Source: Clitoria ternatea (Eukaryota; Streptophyta; Magnoliopsida; Fabales; Fabaceae). Taken from it: 64,000 bases of DNA. Positions 10,131-22,495 of the stretch are shown in pieces. The notes under the pieces were generated by a model that was given only the letters and a program-made list of their open reading frames with translations, was not told the DNA's origin and searched no databases. The DNA lies in NCBI GenBank assembly GCA_037962975.1, contig CM075670.1:86369501-86433500 (forward strand). The letters run 5' to 3'. Numbering within the stretch: position 1 is the first letter of the stretch; each line of letters begins with the position of its first letter. Position numbers and translations under genes: made by a program.

Positions 10131-10331
10131 TTGCCTTCATACTTTTCTTCAGATCGGAGCCACACCTCACCACTAGTCAATCATCAGGTTCTTTATTTTT
10201 TCTTAATAGATGATATAACAGAGTCTTTCTATAGGCATACGAATGAATTAAGATGTATGTTATTGCTCTTGACGCTACTCATGGTTGTGTTGATGATATG
10301 TTTCTTTTGGGTTCTAACACAAGTCCTATGA
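10131..10331 (+). CDS. Small ORF with a C-terminal hydrophobic segment, unrecognised
   Basis: A 66-codon frame. Its last 25 residues (LLLLTLLMVVLMICFFWVL) would form one transmembrane helix. The position after pol and before the 3' noncoding region is where some Athila-like elements encode an env-like protein with a membrane anchor near its end. It is short and has no other support, so it may be a remnant of such an ORF or chance. A TTTGTTGTAG|G sequence at about 10401-10411 resembles a splice acceptor. Confidence 0.25.
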   Translation: MPSYFSSDRSHTSPLVNHQVLYFFLIDDITESFYRHTNELRCMLLLLTLLMVVLMICFFWVLTQVL

Positions 10332-11754
10332 AACTGGGTTATATGACACAATTAAATTGTTTAGTTATACTAATCATTTCACATGCAATTGAACTGATCA
10401 ATTTGTTGTAGGTATCTTCATTACTAAGCACCCTTGAAAAAAAAGTACAGAGCAAGAAGCATAAGGAACAAGATCCTGGCACCAATATTTGGTTATGATT
10501 TATTTTTCCTTCTTTGTTTCTTGTTCAAAAAAAAATCATCATTTCTAGTTTTTCATTTTAAATTCTACATGCTTTTCACTGATTTTTTTTAATTTGTCTA
10601 AGTAATGAGTAATTACATCACCCTTGTCCAATATTTCATGACATGTTGTGAATAATTTCCTTGCATATTAATTCAATAAGTTGTTTATGAAGATCAAATT
10701 ATATATTAATTGTGATTGATTGACCACCCTTGGTGAGATTTTGAGCTTAATTGGATGGACCAGATTATGCCATCTTTCTTTTGTTTTTGATTTACCCTTA
10801 TTTATTAGTATTTTAGAACTTGACTTGTTTCTTTTTGATGTATTATGTTCTATATGCATGCTTTGATGTGATTAAGGCCATTTTTTATTTAACCAAATAG
10901 TAGACATATACCTTACCTTGTATATTTTCATTGTTACCCATGTTGAGCCTATATCTATTTCTTGATTTAGCCACATAATTAGCCAATAGCCAAAAAAAAA
11001 CATGATCACCTTTGCTTAGGAATTGATTAGGAGTTTTTGAATTACTATGAATAAAGGTTCTTGATGATTATGAAAATGTACCCAAGATATGTATGTTATT
11101 CTTTCATTGTTCAAAAAGAAAGTAAAAAAAATAAAAAGGAAATGTTAAAAAGAAGAAGAAGAAAAAGAAGAAGTGGTGAAAATGTATGAAAATAATCAGG
11201 AGGATTTATTCTCATGTTTTATCCTCCATCATGTTTCATTTTGCTAAGTACTGAGTTTCAAAATGTACTTCCACAATCATTGAATCACTTACTCCATTGC
11301 TCTTTTTCAACCCTAAGTTTAGCCATACTATTTCATTTTATCCACCCTATATCACCTTGGCCCCATTACAACCTTAATAAAGTCCTTTTGATCCCTCCAT
11401 GCATATGTGTTCAAATATGGAAATTATAAATTTGTTAAGCCTATGGTAGTGCTAATTTATTTGGGTGATTTCTGAGAGTATACACAAACTCAAATAATTG
11501 AGATATAGAGAGCATGAAGAGAACATCTATCACATTTTCATCCACTCTTTGGTTTGATCACTCAATTTGTGTAACTCATATGTAATGCTTCTTATTCACA
11601 CTAATCATGACTTCTTGATATAAGGGATGATGTGTATTACTTATTATTTTATACTTCAAAAGAAAGTCAAAAATCAATTTGAAAAAAAACCTTTTTCTAT
11701 TGTTTCTCATTTTAGTTTTTGGTTTGGTTTTGCCCTAGAGGGCAAAAGCTTAAG
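10332..11754 (+). other. 3' noncoding region of element C
   Basis: No gene seen. AT-rich with scattered homopurine runs, notably the GAAGAAGAAGAAAAAGAAG tract at about 11150-11175. Long noncoding stretches between the last ORF and the PPT are usual in Athila-like elements. Confidence 0.5.
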
Positions 11755-11766
11755 TGTAGGGGAATT
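11755..11766 (+). other. Polypurine tract of element C
   Basis: GTGTAGGGGAATT directly precedes the LTR start TGATAAATC at 11767. A purine-rich run abutting TG is the primer for plus-strand synthesis. The minus-strand elements D (29684-29697) and 3282-3294 have similar tracts followed by TGATA-type starts. Confidence 0.7.
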
Positions 11767-13369
11767 TGATAAATCAATTTTAATACACTTCTTATAGTTT
11801 TACACTTGGGGTTTATTATATAATTACTATGTTTAATAATAGTATTTTAATTAAGTTTTATGTTGTTTAGTTAAATTGAAGTATTATGTATATATGTTTT
11901 AATTTTCTTTTTTGTATGTATCTTAAGTATCTTGCCTTGTTTAGGACATAACTTGGGCTTTTATGATCCAAATGGGCTAATCTTGGAGCCCATGGAAAGC
12001 TAAGATAGAATCCTACATCATGATGATCATATTTGGTTATTTTGCATCTGAAAAAATGAAGAAATGGAACTTGAATTAATCAGCCTTTATGTGTCCCACC
12101 AGTATTGACATAGATTACCAAAATACACATATCTAAAGCTGTAGATGTCCAAATGACCTTATTCTTGTGCCAAATTCTCAATAAGACAGAGATCTACAAC
12201 TTTCATGTTGAATATTTTGAAAAATTAGGCCATCTAGATAGTCATATTTGACTCGCAAGATAGAGAAGATAAAGAGGAGAATGAATTTTAACACCTGCCA
12301 TTATCTTCTTTTGAACTATTGTAATTTCAAGCCTACTAAAGTTGAAAAAATGCATTAATGATAAAAAAAAATGAATGTATAATGTCATGATACCTTGCCT
12401 ATAAATAGATGCTTGAAGTTGTAAGGAAGATACACAAGAGATACATAAGAAATACATGCTTTAGTTTTCATTACATTTCTATATCTTTGCTTTAGTTTCT
12501 TAAGTTTTAGTTCTTTCTCTTGCTTTATTTCTTTGTTCTATATACCATCCCTCAAGTTATGGTTTTTATTTCCCTTCCTCAATATCAATTAAGTTAATTT
12601 TATTATTTGTTATTTACTTTTATAATCAAAGTTATAGTTAATTTAATATTATCTTTCATTGTTAAAAATTATAATGGAAGCTTAATCTTTTAAAATCAAC
12701 TCAAGGAATTTACTTTTTCTTTATGTTAACTTTAACTTCTTTCTCTTAATATTTTGAATGAAGATAATTACTTTTCTTTGTTTCTTAAATACTTATGATA
12801 GTAGATTATTTAAGTATATGACCGATTGATATATAATTAAACAATCTAGAATCTAAAATGATGTTGGTTGGTTAATCAATAATCAATTTGAGAACAAAGA
12901 TTAAGTCACTAAATAAGATATTTCTATTTAGTTTCTTAACTCAATCAAATTATGGTTTTAAAGTTATTTTAGTAATTAATAAGAATATATCGATTGATTA
13001 TTCTTATTAGTTCATTAATTTGATTCTAGAAGATTTTCTAGAATATAATCATTTAGGGATTCCAAATGATTCAAGATTAAGAAATTAATTATATTTAATC
13101 ATATTTATGATCAATGATTAGTTAAGTAAAGATTTATTAATTTCTTGGGTTGGTTGTTTCTAAATTTGATTATTCTTACTCACAAATTTACTTTTTGCAC
13201 TTTTATATAATTACTTAATTTTCCTTTCAATCTTAACACAAACCCCCTTTTGTTATAACTAAATTGAATGTAACTAATTTAACTAAGGTCCTCAAGAGAC
13301 GACTAAGGTTGTTAACCTTATACAATATTAATTTAATTTTCTTTTTGAAACGAGAATGGCAGCGTGTCA
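11767..13369 (+). repeat. 3' LTR of element C
   Basis: Starts TGATAAATCAATTTTAATAC after the purine tract. A clear TATA box (CCTATAAATAG, TATAAATA at 12400-12407) sits about 630 bases in. It runs through CTCAAGAGACGAC (about 13291) to an end near GTGTCA at 13369. The exact end is uncertain because no second copy is present for comparison; A' LTR sequence is recognisable from about 13377. Unlike other LTRs here I see no obvious short-palindrome array in it. Confidence 0.65.
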
Positions 13370-15429
13370 ACTACATGCTTGTGTGGTTTACCTTTCATAT
13401 AAACCTGATAATTTGCATGAGATGGTTGAAAGAATATAGTTATGTTTGAAATATAGCATGAGATGCTTGAATTGTGAAGTAGATGATTTGAATCGATGAT
13501 GTGTATATTATATGAAAGGCTTGTGTGAATATGGAAAGAGAGCATGGGACGCTTATTCATAGAATTAGAATTGATAAACTAATGATATTGAATGCATGAG
13601 ATGCTATATGTGGTGGGACTCAAGGCAAACCTCTTGAGCGAGGCTCGGGGTTAGCCCGTGACACTACCGTTGTCGCTGAGAGTGATTGTGTCACGTAAGA
13701 AGGCAAACAGTTTGGTACCAGTAAAATGGCCAGACCAGCTAAGAGCTAAGTATATGGCTGAGAGCCAGTGGTGCAACACAAAGTTTAATGATGAATATTG
13801 GATCCAATTGAATAAGAATGATATGTTCACATATGTATGTTATTGAGAATAACTTGATGTTATAGCATGGTGATGTGAGTAGTTAATATTATTGAATGGT
13901 AGTTTATGTTTATAGCTTATTGTATAATAGAAAATAAGATAATTAAATCAATGCTACAACTGTCATTTATTATGTATGATGCCCACCCCTATTTATGGTT
14001 ATTTTTACAGTGGATTTAGGACGCAGCGGAGGTACATGAGGTCACTTAGCAAACATGGAGCATTATGTATATATGTGTATAGTACATGATATGTATAGTA
14101 GTTTGTAGTAGCCTTGGATGGCTCCTATGTATACCATGTTTTTATGCGTATGTGGTTGTGTATGGATGAATATGTAATGGACTAGATAGATTACAGCTTC
14201 AATTAGAAGCTTAGAACTTATTTTGAGTATATAGTTTTGTATGTGATGGATTTTGATGTATACTTGAGGTTATGGAGAGTGGAGACCATGGATGGTCCCA
14301 CCATTTACATATGACCTTGCCATGTCCAGGAACTATGAATGCATATAAGATGTTATATTGATGCATAAATGCCCAGGGATGTTGTTTGTGATGAGTGACA
14401 ATGGCTAATTGTTTTAGCCATGAAAATATGGCATGTGCATGGTTTTTATGCATAAATAAGCAACTGACATGGCCAAATGGAAAATTATGAGGAATGAATG
14501 GCGTAGAATAGTTTGAATAGTATCTAGGTATGATTTGGGACTTGTAGAAACTGGAATGGGTCAATTCCATTAAGAATTGACCTCTTCGTTGTCAAAAATA
14601 CCTCAAAATAGGCTTAACACATTTTTGCACATAAATTTCTCATTTTTGAGAATATTTGAGTGCGGCCAGTGGCTTCACGTCACAAACAATGTATTATAGC
14701 TTGTGTTAAAATTTCATGATCATTGAATTTGAAATGAGAAAAATAGGGTATGTAGAAGTCGAGAAAATTGTATCTTTCTGATTCTGTCCAGGAACTAATA
14801 TTGCATAAACATGAATCAATTCCCCTACTTCAGGAATCAATTCACTAGGGAATTTATAGAGCAAGAATCGATTCCCCACTGTGGTGAATCAATTCCCAGT
14901 CCCTATTGTAGCGTGTGAATCGATTCACAGGGGGTATGAATCGATTCATCCCCCTATTACATTCTTGTCTGTGTAATTTTTTTTACTTGAATCGATTCAG
15001 GGTGGTGTCTGAATTGATTCATGCCCTGTTTTCCCCTATTTTCTTCAGTTTATACCATACTATAACATATTTAGGATATGTTATGATTATATGACCATTT
15101 GTTTACATAATCTAATTACTTTTAGGAATCAAATAAGTGTATTTAAACCCTTTTTCCATTCTATTCCATAATTTTCAAAATAAATCATACTTCCTATTAA
15201 TCTTATTAATTATGTTGTGTTTGGTTGTTAAAAATGTATCCTTGAATTGAACCCAAAACACCTTCTCTTGTATTTATATATATGTATATATATATAATGT
15301 ATTCTTTTAATTGGTCCCTGTTATTGATTAAAATTCATCTTGTAGTTTCTTTCTTCCTTAATTGTTTTAAGGAAACGCGAAAAATTTTCTTGTATTTTTG
15401 GGTTTAATATATTAAGTGAGGATGTTTTA
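13370..15429 (+). repeat. 3' LTR of element A', right part
   Basis: Continues the family A LTR: CTACCGTTGTCGCTGAGAG (about 13662), CACCCCTATTTATGG (about 13984), GTGCGGCCAGTGGCTTC (about 14660) and the terminal block GCGAAAAATTTTCTTG...GGATGTTTTA. These align with the LTR ending at 59387, where the last bases read GGTTGTTTCA. No TSD can be tested because the partner LTR is outside the window. A TATTTATATATATG box lies at 15271-15284. Confidence 0.8.
14813..15020. repeat. GAATCGATTC palindrome array in A' LTR
   Basis: Eight copies of GAATCGATTC, or its GAATCAATTC/GAATTGATTC derivatives, start at 14813, 14834, 14865, 14886, 14917, 14938, 14989 and 15011. The steps are 21, 31, 21, 31, 21, 51 and 22 bases. 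The common derivatives differ from the palindrome by a CpG transition. Confidence 0.9.
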
Positions 15430-15466
15430 TTAGTCCTTAATTTATCATTATTATTATAATAATAAG
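15430..15466. other. Short AT-rich spacer
   Basis: Thirty-seven bases between two LTRs, with no feature beyond an ATTATTATAATAATAAG run. Its last four bases TAAG may be one side of a target duplication (see 15467-17745). Confidence 0.4.
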
Positions 15467-15624
15467 TGTTAGGAAATTAATAAAACTTATTGAATTATAA
15501 ATAAAATTTAGGTTTTAAAGTAAATAAATGGAAGTTATTGAATTTAACCTGGCATGACCCATTTTTCTAATTTTTGTAATGAAAAGTTGAGGTTAAAAGA
15601 GGAAGAATTATGCAAGACAGAGGG

Positions 15625-15925
15625 CTGACACGTAGCATTAACCCCACGTTCAGCTTTAGGATTTTGGTCCTGATGCGTAGCGTCAGCCCTACGCATAGCG
15701 TCAGATGCTACGTGTATCCCACTTACAGGTGGGATTGCACTCAGTAAAAGGCCAAATAATTGTTTATAATAGCCAATTACAGACCAAGGGTCAAAACGCA
15801 ATGGGAAACTTGTCTACAAATTATTGGGACAATAATAGGACATTATGGCTAAAAATCAGGAAGATTAATTGAGGCTGAGTTAGAGGCCTGACGCGTAGCG
15901 CCACACCCACTCGTAGCGTCAGGGC
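15625..15925. repeat. TGACGCGTAGCGTCA-type palindromes upstream of TATA
   Basis: Copies with arms TGACGC/GCGTCA around GTA, complete or degraded, occur at about 15625, 15670, 15689, 15700-15713, 15888 and 15911. They are GC-rich islands in AT-rich surroundings and lie directly upstream of the TATA box at 15939. The consensus core is CTGACGCGTAGCGTCAG. Confidence 0.75.
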
Positions 15926-15938
15926 CTCAACTCAACAC

Positions 15939-15946
15939 TATAAATA
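15939..15946 (+). promoter_or_regulatory. TATA box of LTR
   Basis: TATAAATA in the context CAACACTATAAATATGGCC, about 470 bases from the LTR start and about 15 bases after the last palindrome copy. Downstream sequence is rich in T and GTG runs, as in a plant 5' leader. Confidence 0.65.
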
Positions 15947-17745
15947 TGGCCATTTTCCATATGTTTCAGCATCCCTTGAGCATCCAATTCAGAGTGTCTT
16001 CTGTGTTGAGTTGTGAAAATAGCTTACATGTACTTGAGAGTGTTGTTTTAGTGTTGTTTCCTTTTGTGTTGTGAAGTGTGTTATCAAGAGTGATCAAGTG
16101 TTTGTCATGTCTCCATTTGTAAGTTGTGTTTTTACTTTTGCCATGTATAACTAATCTGTTTATGTTGGAATTGGTGAACTAATTTATGAATACGAGGTTG
16201 TGATTATGAATTGTGCCTGTTTATGATTCAAGTTTCATGTTAGTATTTCAACCTTTTATTAGTATGAACTTCAAACAGGAGAATGATTTTCATGCATGTT
16301 AAAACTACTTTAATGGAAGTAAAAGTTGAAATACCCTTAATATATCAATTACTAGGGATAGAGTTAGTAATTATTGTTATGTTAAGGCCAATACTTAAAG
16401 CAAGTTTTTACTGAGAAAGCATCTGAGGGATCAGACTTTACAGTAACTATTTAGAATTTATTCACTGAGGGATCGGGTCTAATGATTTTAAGCTGCAATG
16501 ACATGAACTTGATGATTAAATATGCATGTTTATAATTGCTATGTTATATTCTAGTGTGGGGATCCTAATTCCAACATACTTTGTTAATCTATGTTAAATC
16601 TAAAGTATTGGAATCATTCTAAAGTGTTATTTTATAGTTATTTTCTAGATAGTTTTATAATTCATCTTACACTATCTTTTGTCCAATGTATAAATCAATC
16701 TCTAAATCTGTGAATATTGTACAATTTGTATATAAAACATTCTTTTATGAATAAGTTTTGACATCTTTTACCATAGTAAATAAAAATTACTATCATTTAC
16801 TAAAAGCATTCAATCCTTGAGGGAACAATATCTATTTCGAAAACTGTAATGATAAATTGGTGCACTTGCCAACAGACCAACAGTGACCTTATAGGTAAAA
16901 TATTCGATCATATTAATAATAAACTATTTTATCATTAATATAAAATAAGAGCGGCATCTAGTTATGCATCATTATGTCTGAATATTATTTATCATCGACA
17001 TAAACTATAAGTGATAATTATTTTATACATTCATTCATTTTGTCATGATATCCAATTTGGGCCTAAAGCATGGTCGTAGTCATCCTGGTATGACCCAATT
17101 CATTTTACTTGATACCGAAGTAGACTTTACCTGAATAAATATCCAATACGTATTCTTCCTAGCATGGTCATCCATTTCTTTAGTCTCAATCTATCAAGCG
17201 CGGCCCATAGATATCACTTTTGTCATATAGGAGAGACAAATCTCATCTACATCACTTACATCCCTCTGTATAATTTTTTCATTTCCAAACCACAACCTTT
17301 ATGGTCATCTAATTATAGATGACATTTGATTGCATTAAAACAACAAACTCCTCATGTAAGAATCGTAGTGACTTTAGGTCAAAGGACTACATATACCATT
17401 ATCACATTGAGAACTATTTATGACATTCATGTAATGATCTATGCAAGGTTTTGATGTTGGGTCTATCTAGTACAACATAATTCATAATGTGCACCTGTGT
17501 GAAGACTTAATATCTTATATATCTATGATCTGTAAGATCTTAGATCATCAATACATCTATACACTAGTCTTAATGTACTTACATATCACTATGTAAATGC
17601 TTGACTAGGGAAATTTTAGGAGTAGTTCTTATATGCCTATTATTTCAAAGATAAACAGGTTTGAAACAATTTTAAAACTAAAAAAACTTATTTTATTGAT
17701 AAATACAAAATGATACATTAATAGTTCATAGTGCAAATACCAACA

Positions 17746-18886
17746 TAAGGAATGTATAAGCGAGTTTAGCTTATTGAGTTAGTTGTATGCAACAAGTGAG
17801 TTGCATGATTTAGTGTAATGTTGATAAAAAAACTACTTAATGGAATGGTAGATAAGTCTTAATTAAATGTATGGTGTATATATGAAAGGTGGTTAATGTC
17901 AAGGCTTTCTAATTTGAGTTTCACATGACTTGTAAATTAGCATTTTTGACCCAAAACTTTTGACACCCATGAAATTCAATTGGGGAGGTATTTTCGGATG
18001 AGGCTTGGACCAATAGCTAGATTACGGTAGTCATGTGTCATTTATGAAATTTGACAAGAATTGTACAAGGGCAATATATGAAAAGGGCAGGAAGAATTTT
18101 CAGAATTTTGTCATGTGATGAACTTTCCTAGGCGAGAGCTTTAGACATACCTAATTCTCCTAGGTGAGCCATAGTCACCTAGGCGACTAAATTAGGAATT
18201 AGCATTAGACCTATTTCGCCTAGGCGAGGACTTTACACATATATACCCAATTCTCCTAGGTAAGCTGCCTTGTTTTACCAACACATGTTTTTTTCCTTCC
18301 ATTCTTAAGGGGATCATTGGTATGTCTTTTCCTTTGCCCATTAAGGTAAATATTGGTCATTTAAGCATCTGTAACAAATATAATATGATTGTGTGATCCT
18401 TCCTGGGTATTCTCTAAATTTAAGGTCTCACATATGATATGATTCTATATTTTAATAAGTTTTATTTATAATTACAATACCCAAGAGTATTAAGTATACT
18501 ATATATTTAAATTTTTATTTTATGGAATTTCAAATTTTTTTTAATGATTATGAAATATTAAAATAATTAATTTAATGTATTTAATTTTACATGTATTTAT
18601 TAATTATTAATTGTTAAAAACTATAATATGAACTTATAGTAACTAAGTACATTAAATATAATATATATTTTATTTCTATTTTTTATTTTTTAATTAACTT
18701 TGATTTTAAAATATTCAATAAAGTATAATTGAATTAAATAGTTATAATATTTAATGAATTGTTGTTAATTTTACTATATATATAAAGATAATATTTTTCC
18801 ATGAAATCCTTTTAGATATTACAATCCTCTTTTATCAAAAATCTTTTTTATTATATGCATTTCCACATAGTAAGAAGACCCTTATT
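17746..18886 (+). repeat. Degenerate Ty3-type LTR fragment and AT-rich sequence
   Basis: Bases 17746-18300 resemble the second half of a Tekay-type LTR by general layout (GGCAGGAAGAATTTTCAGAATTTTGTCATG just before a palindrome array, as in families A and B). I could not place its ends. Bases 18300-18886 are over 75% A+T with no gene seen. Confidence 0.4.
18125..18262. repeat. TCGCCTAGGCGA palindrome array
   Basis: The full palindrome TCGCCTAGGCGA is at about 18216. Shortened or mutated copies (TTTCCTAGGCGAG, TCTCCTAGGTGAG, TCACCTAGGCGAC, TCTCCTAGGTAAG) lie at about 18125, 18157, 18176 and 18252. The core CCTAGG is kept in every copy and the outer CpGs are the variable part. Confidence 0.75.
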
Positions 18887-21155
18887 TAAAACAACCTTAA
18901 TGTAATAAACAAGCTTGAGACTTAAGAAAAATTTTTGCAAATTTTTAAAGCAGTTAGAGGATACTTTTTGAATAACCAAACATACAATGATAAATGAAAA
19001 TGGTGGAAAACATAATTTATTTCGATAATCATAGAATGGTATGAAAAAGGATGTTCAAGAATACCTCATTTGTCTCTTAAAATATGTCAATTATACGGGC
19101 TATTTATTACAAGATCATAACATAACTCAATGGTACCCAAATTGTATGAAAATTGGTGAATTTTTAAAGAATCAGGTGTATCATAGGCAGGGGAATCGGT
19201 TCACAACCTAGGGGAATCGATTCCTGCATGAATTTTTTTAGAAACAGGGGTGAAACAGGTAGAGGAATCGATTCACCATCAAAGAGACATCATCATCCAT
19301 CACAAACAACAAGTATATGTTCAAAAGGATTCTAAGCTTCCAATTGAAGCTATTAGTTACCTAGTCCATTAAGCATTTTCATATACACATATATACATAT
19401 ACATCAAAATAGGTATGCACAGGAGCCTACACCAAGGCAACTACAAAATCTCTATGTACGTCATGTACTAGATACATATGCATAATACTTCTTGCTCAAG
19501 CTGAGTGACCTCTTATATACCTTTGTCTCGTCCTAAGTCCACTGAAAATATATCCATAAATAGGGGTGAGCATCATACATAATAAATGACAGTTATAGTA
19601 CTGATTCAATTATGTATTTCTTTAACATATAATGTAACATTACAATCTAATATTACATAAACTACCATTCATAACTCAATGCTATATAAACTAGGTTGTT
19701 CTCAACAACACTCATCAATGCATATACATATTCATACATTTGGATCTAAATACACATTCAATGACTTAGTGTTGCGACACAGGCTCTCAGCCATAATATT
19801 CAGCTCTCGGCTGATCCATCCATTTTAATGGTACCAAACCATTTGCCCTCTCACGTAACACAATCACTCTCAGCGACAACAGTAGTGTTATGGGCATTTC
19901 TGAGTCCTACTCAGTAAGCTTTGCCTTGAGTCCCACTCTAGGACTTTTATGGAATTCTCAAAACCACAATCACATAAAAATCACATTCATATGCATAAAT
20001 CATTATAATGATCTTATGAACCCCATTCACATCTCATGTGACATTTCTACATTCACAAGTATCACATACTATGTTTCAACATCATCAATTCTAGTATCCT
20101 AATACATTTCATAACATATGCATCTCATACATGCATATAGCATATAATTTCAAAGCACGTTTTATATCTTATGCATTCTTTCATGATTCCATAGATGGCA
20201 AACCACATAATTATCATAGTTCGTACAACATATCATTCACAATTTAATATACTAATATACCTCAAATCTGTCTATAAATCATGCATTCAATATGTAAAAG
20301 CTCTCTCTACCTCGAATAGAGAATCCTAGAAGCTCCGAGAGCTATCGAACCTCACTAACCGTGAATTGTAAGCTCCGATCTCTATTCCTCAAAATCAAAC
20401 AACTTCCTAAAATTCATAATAATCGATTTTAATGCCACAATCGATACAAATATCGCTTACCAAGTTAGTAATCATTAAATTAGAACCATTTCAGTAAGAC
20501 AACTCACCGAATTATGATGTCGACTTCGGAACTCACCTCTGAATCAAGCCTTAAGCTTTGAGTCCCTCTGAAACTCTCCGAAGCTACCTTATTTCATTGA
20601 AACGCCAATTATTAAGCTTCAATCTCATATGATTAGCAATCAAGAAGCTATTTCATCTCACTTTACATGAAAATTCAAGGTTCTTGAAAACCCCAAAGTT
20701 GTCCATAAAAACCCATAGCTTCTAAATGCTTCAAAATCCATAAAATTGCAAGGATTAAAGGATGAAAGCAAGATTAAACCAAAACTCATGGTGGGTGTTC
20801 TTCAATTTACCTTAAAGTGGAGAATCCAAAGCTATCCCTACCAAAACCTTGGCTGCCCAACGTAAAAGAGAAAGAAAGAAAGCTTAGTTTTCGCTTCAAT
20901 TTGGTGAATTCAAGAAGAAATTGAAGAAGAAGGAAGATAGTGGAGCCAATTGGAGAAAGAGGAATCAAGAAGGAGAAGTGGGTTTCTTCTCTATTGCCAA
21001 TGAAGGAAAAATGGAAATGAGAAGAAGATTTTCAATTTAAATGATTTAGGGACACATATGTCATTTCCGTATTTGTTTAATTAATCTCTCATTTTAATTT
21101 AATTTCCCCTTTAATTCTTACTTTGCCAAATAAATCCTATTTTTAGGATGTTACA
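18887..21155 (-). mobile_element. Solo LTR of family A with TTATT duplication
   Basis: On the minus strand it begins TGTAACATCCTAAAAATAGG and ends near AAGGTTGTTTTA, following the family A LTR throughout (CACCCCTATTTATGG, GTTGTCGCTGAGAG and GGTGAGTTGTC blocks in reverse). It is flanked by TTATT at 18882-18886 and at 21156-21160, a perfect 5-base duplication, so this is a solo LTR left by LTR-LTR recombination. Palindromes GAATCGGTTC/GAATCGATTC remain at 19193, 19214 and 19265 (steps 21 and 51). Confidence 0.85.
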
Positions 21156-21160
21156 TTATT

Positions 21161-22490
21161 GATAATAAAATAACCTTAATTTTGTTGGTTATTGTCGACA
21201 CATGATAATGAAATGAATTAAAAATGAATCAATTCTTATTTAAATTCAAGTGTGATAATTTTACTCGTTAATAAATCCATATTGATAATAAGACCACTTT
21301 TAATATTTTTGGTTTAAGACAAATCAATCTTTATCAATTACATAATAAAAGGAATTAAAAAATGGAAAAATGAGATACTAACATGTGACAAATTTAAATA
21401 TAGTAAAATTCTATAAAACTCTATTTTATTATAATATATATATATATTATTTATTTTGGGATCTATATTTTGCAAATGATGGATTTTTTTATATCTGATG
21501 ATTTTTTATTTACTATATCAAAATCAATTATAAAATTTAGATTTTGCTACTCTCAACTCTTAGAAATTAGAGTTAAATTTAAATAAATTCAAATAAAAAC
21601 TTAAATTGATGACATATTATATGCATCTAGGCATGTCACATTAAAAAAACATTGGCACATCATTAAATATTGACAATAAAAAATATTTTAAAAAACATAT
21701 TTTTATAAGGACTAATTAAAAAAAGACCAAAACCAAAATTATTATATTTAAGAAGATTACATTTAATCCTATTAATATTAGAATTTAATTTAAATATATT
21801 ATTAATATAAAGTTTTTTTATACAGACAATCATAGACTTACATATAAATAACTATCCTAAATTTATGTAGTGATTGCATACGCAGGATGATACTTAATTG
21901 GTAGGCTATGTAAAGTTTTTTATACTGAAGGTATGCAGAAATTAAACTCTTAAATATTATATAAAATCATAGAATATTTTTGCACAAGATTATAAAAAAA
22001 AAACTGTGTAGTAAGAATGGCAAAAGATTCAAACTCGTATGTAATGGAAGTGGAGACTTGAAATGACATATTTGATTGTGGGAAAAAATTATAAAAAAAG
22101 AGTGGAAATTTTTTTATGATTTAAAAGGGAAGTTAAGTAAAAAAAAGGTGTGTGAAAAACTAAAGGATGAGTGGGAAAGAAACTGCTTAGATTTTATATA
22201 CATTTAATATTTTTATAGATTAATATATATATATATATATAATATTTTGCACCTATACATTTTATCCCTTCTTTTACTAATTTCTTAACCTTTTTTCATC
22301 AAAATATTTTCCCTCTATTCTTTTTGTATATTTGTATAACTTTATTTAAATGATGTTTTTATCACTAATTTGTCTTTCATCTATGTATCTGTATGTTTTT
22401 TTCTCATTTAAAAAACTCTTCATCATTCATTCATTTTTTTAACAAATTTATTTTTGCTCTTTGTTACCATGTTTTTATGCTCTCCCAACT
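21161..22490. other. AT-rich intergenic stretch, no gene seen
   Basis: Very AT-rich with short (TA)n runs at about 21437-21450 and 22218-22241. I see no coding potential, structured RNA or clear repeat terminus. It separates two family A insertions in opposite orientation. Confidence 0.5.
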
Positions 22491-22495
22491 ATTGT

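Larger units (their letters stand above)
1056..13369 (+). mobile_element. Element C: Athila-like Ty3 retrotransposon carrying a LOG-like gene, 5' truncated
   Basis: Internal order on the plus strand: gag remnant, aspartic protease, reverse transcriptase, RNase H, integrase, a decayed ORF of unknown function, a LOG-like ORF, a long noncoding stretch, a purine tract, and one LTR (11767 to about 13369) beginning TGATAAATC. The pol sequence follows the Athila-type pattern (LDLGAS protease, MPFGLCN RT, WGIDFM integrase). The 5' LTR, primer-binding site and most of gag are absent. The left end joins directly to family A LTR sequence, and the right end is followed by the rest of that LTR, so C was inserted in the A' LTR and its left side was later deleted. 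Pol carries about a dozen stops or frameshifts. Confidence 0.8.
15467..17745 (+). mobile_element. Solo LTR or pair of LTRs (TGTTAGG...CCAACA)
   Basis: The unit starts TGTTAGGAAATT and ends ATACCAACA, and is bracketed by TAAG (15463-15466 and 17746-17749). The left part has a palindrome array, a TATA box and, near 16807-16870, a GAGGGAACAATAT...GGTGCACTTGCC block like the 3' end of Athila/Ogre-type LTRs. From about 16884 (TGACCTTATAGG) the character changes. 16884-17745 read on the minus strand starts TGTTGGTATTTGCAC and could be a second LTR. I cannot decide between one 2.3-kb LTR and two abutting ones. Confidence 0.45.

Noticed and set aside
10131..10331. Definite env protein in element C
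   Set aside because: Only one hydrophobic segment in a 66-codon frame; too little to call env, so it is listed as an unrecognised small ORF.
15467..17745. Complete LTR retrotransposon
   Set aside because: No coding sequence and no matching pair of LTRs inside; the two halves are not copies of one another.
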